A stretch of DNA of 64,000 bases from Pomacea canaliculata (Eukaryota > Mollusca > Gastropoda > Architaenioglossa > Ampullariidae). Positions within the stretch are counted from its first letter, which is position 1, and each line of letters begins with the position of its first letter. Location: the NCBI RefSeq assembly GCF_003073045.1, contig NC_037596.1:28370392-28434391 (forward strand). The letters are read 5' to 3'. The position numbers and the translations under genes were made by a program. The notes beneath the pieces were generated by a model, which ran no database searches, was not told the DNA's origin, and saw only the letters and a program-made list of their open reading frames with translations. Of this stretch, positions 63,606 through 64,000 are shown in pieces.

Positions 63606-64000
63606 GTAAGTATATATATATTTAAAATAGTAAATAAAAGGTGAAGTATTTGTCATGGCATCTAAAAATATAGGTAATGTAGTGTTAAATAATTTGTGTC
63701 AAACTTCCAACAAAGTAAAACTAATTCTTGCTAGATTTTCGAAAAGTGCAAAAAACCATAGCTGATTGATACATTTAATTTAGAGTTATTTATAAATTTG
63801 TTTAAAACTTATGCTTTAAATATTCTCAGATTGAAGAATTAATTATATAAACATTTATATCAGCTTGTACGCATACATCTATTGGCTCTTTGAGCGATTG
63901 AGCTCGTCTGTTAGCGTCCATTAATAAACACAAACACAGATATTACTCGCCGCTTAGGTCATGTTGTAACTAATGGTCAGTAGTTCTGATTGAAGCATCC

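Overview
The window is AT-rich eukaryotic DNA full of microsatellites, small-intron genes and degenerate duplications. A tRNA-derived SINE head at 61.5 kb and arrays of conotoxin-like cysteine-rich secreted peptides suggest a mollusc, most likely a gastropod. This is inference; no single locus proves the taxon. All gene models below were read by eye from splice sites and from comparison between copies, not from transcripts.

The main content is a tandem array of small secreted peptide genes on the + strand from about 14 to 64 kb. Each complete copy has the same three-part plan: a TATA-type promoter with a non-coding first exon, a second exon whose first three bases are the ATG and which encodes only the secretory signal plus a short spacer, and a third exon that starts at the first cysteine codon and encodes a C-C-CC-C-C (inhibitor-cystine-knot type) peptide. 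I find complete coding models at 17.8, 20.2, 21.7, 25.7, 30.1, 44.2, 51.1, 54.9 and 59.8 kb. There is one fossil copy near 39 kb, three coding-less remnants (14.2, 47.8, 56.9 kb), and the first exon of a further gene at 63.6 kb that runs off the window. By sequence they fall into three subgroups: 17.8-22.8 kb, 25.7-52.5 kb and 54.9-60.7 kb.

The left part (1-17 kb) is on the minus strand. It holds three tandem copies of a secreted four-EF-hand protein gene (6.4-7.9, 12.0-13.4, 15.5-17.0 kb). Only the third reads as fully intact. Two minus-strand genes at about 4 and 10.3 kb have a related signal exon but no recognisable cysteine-rich exon. The second and third EF-hand copies stand head to head with + strand peptide promoters, so EF-hand gene plus peptide gene seems to be the unit that was duplicated.

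The rest is repeats: a degenerate minisatellite (0.4-1.1 kb), three copies of a ~0.7-1 kb unclassified repeat, a 5' fragment of a LINE with an endonuclease domain (34.0-35.6 kb) between two direct repeats, a Tigger/pogo-like MITE inside an intron (50.26-50.58 kb), a SINE, and many dinucleotide to pentanucleotide tracts. Between peptide genes, the same distal flank recurs at about 24.2, 28.5, 32.2, 37.3, 43.2, 47.2, 48.7 and 61.1 kb, which shows growth by tandem segmental duplication.

The most interesting points are the strict promoter / signal / mature-peptide exon modularity, a shared promoter element, codon-like conservation just past a shared UGA stop in seven copies, a doubled-knot peptide, a Gln-Gly-His-Met repeat spacer, and UG tracts against the acceptor of the mature exon.
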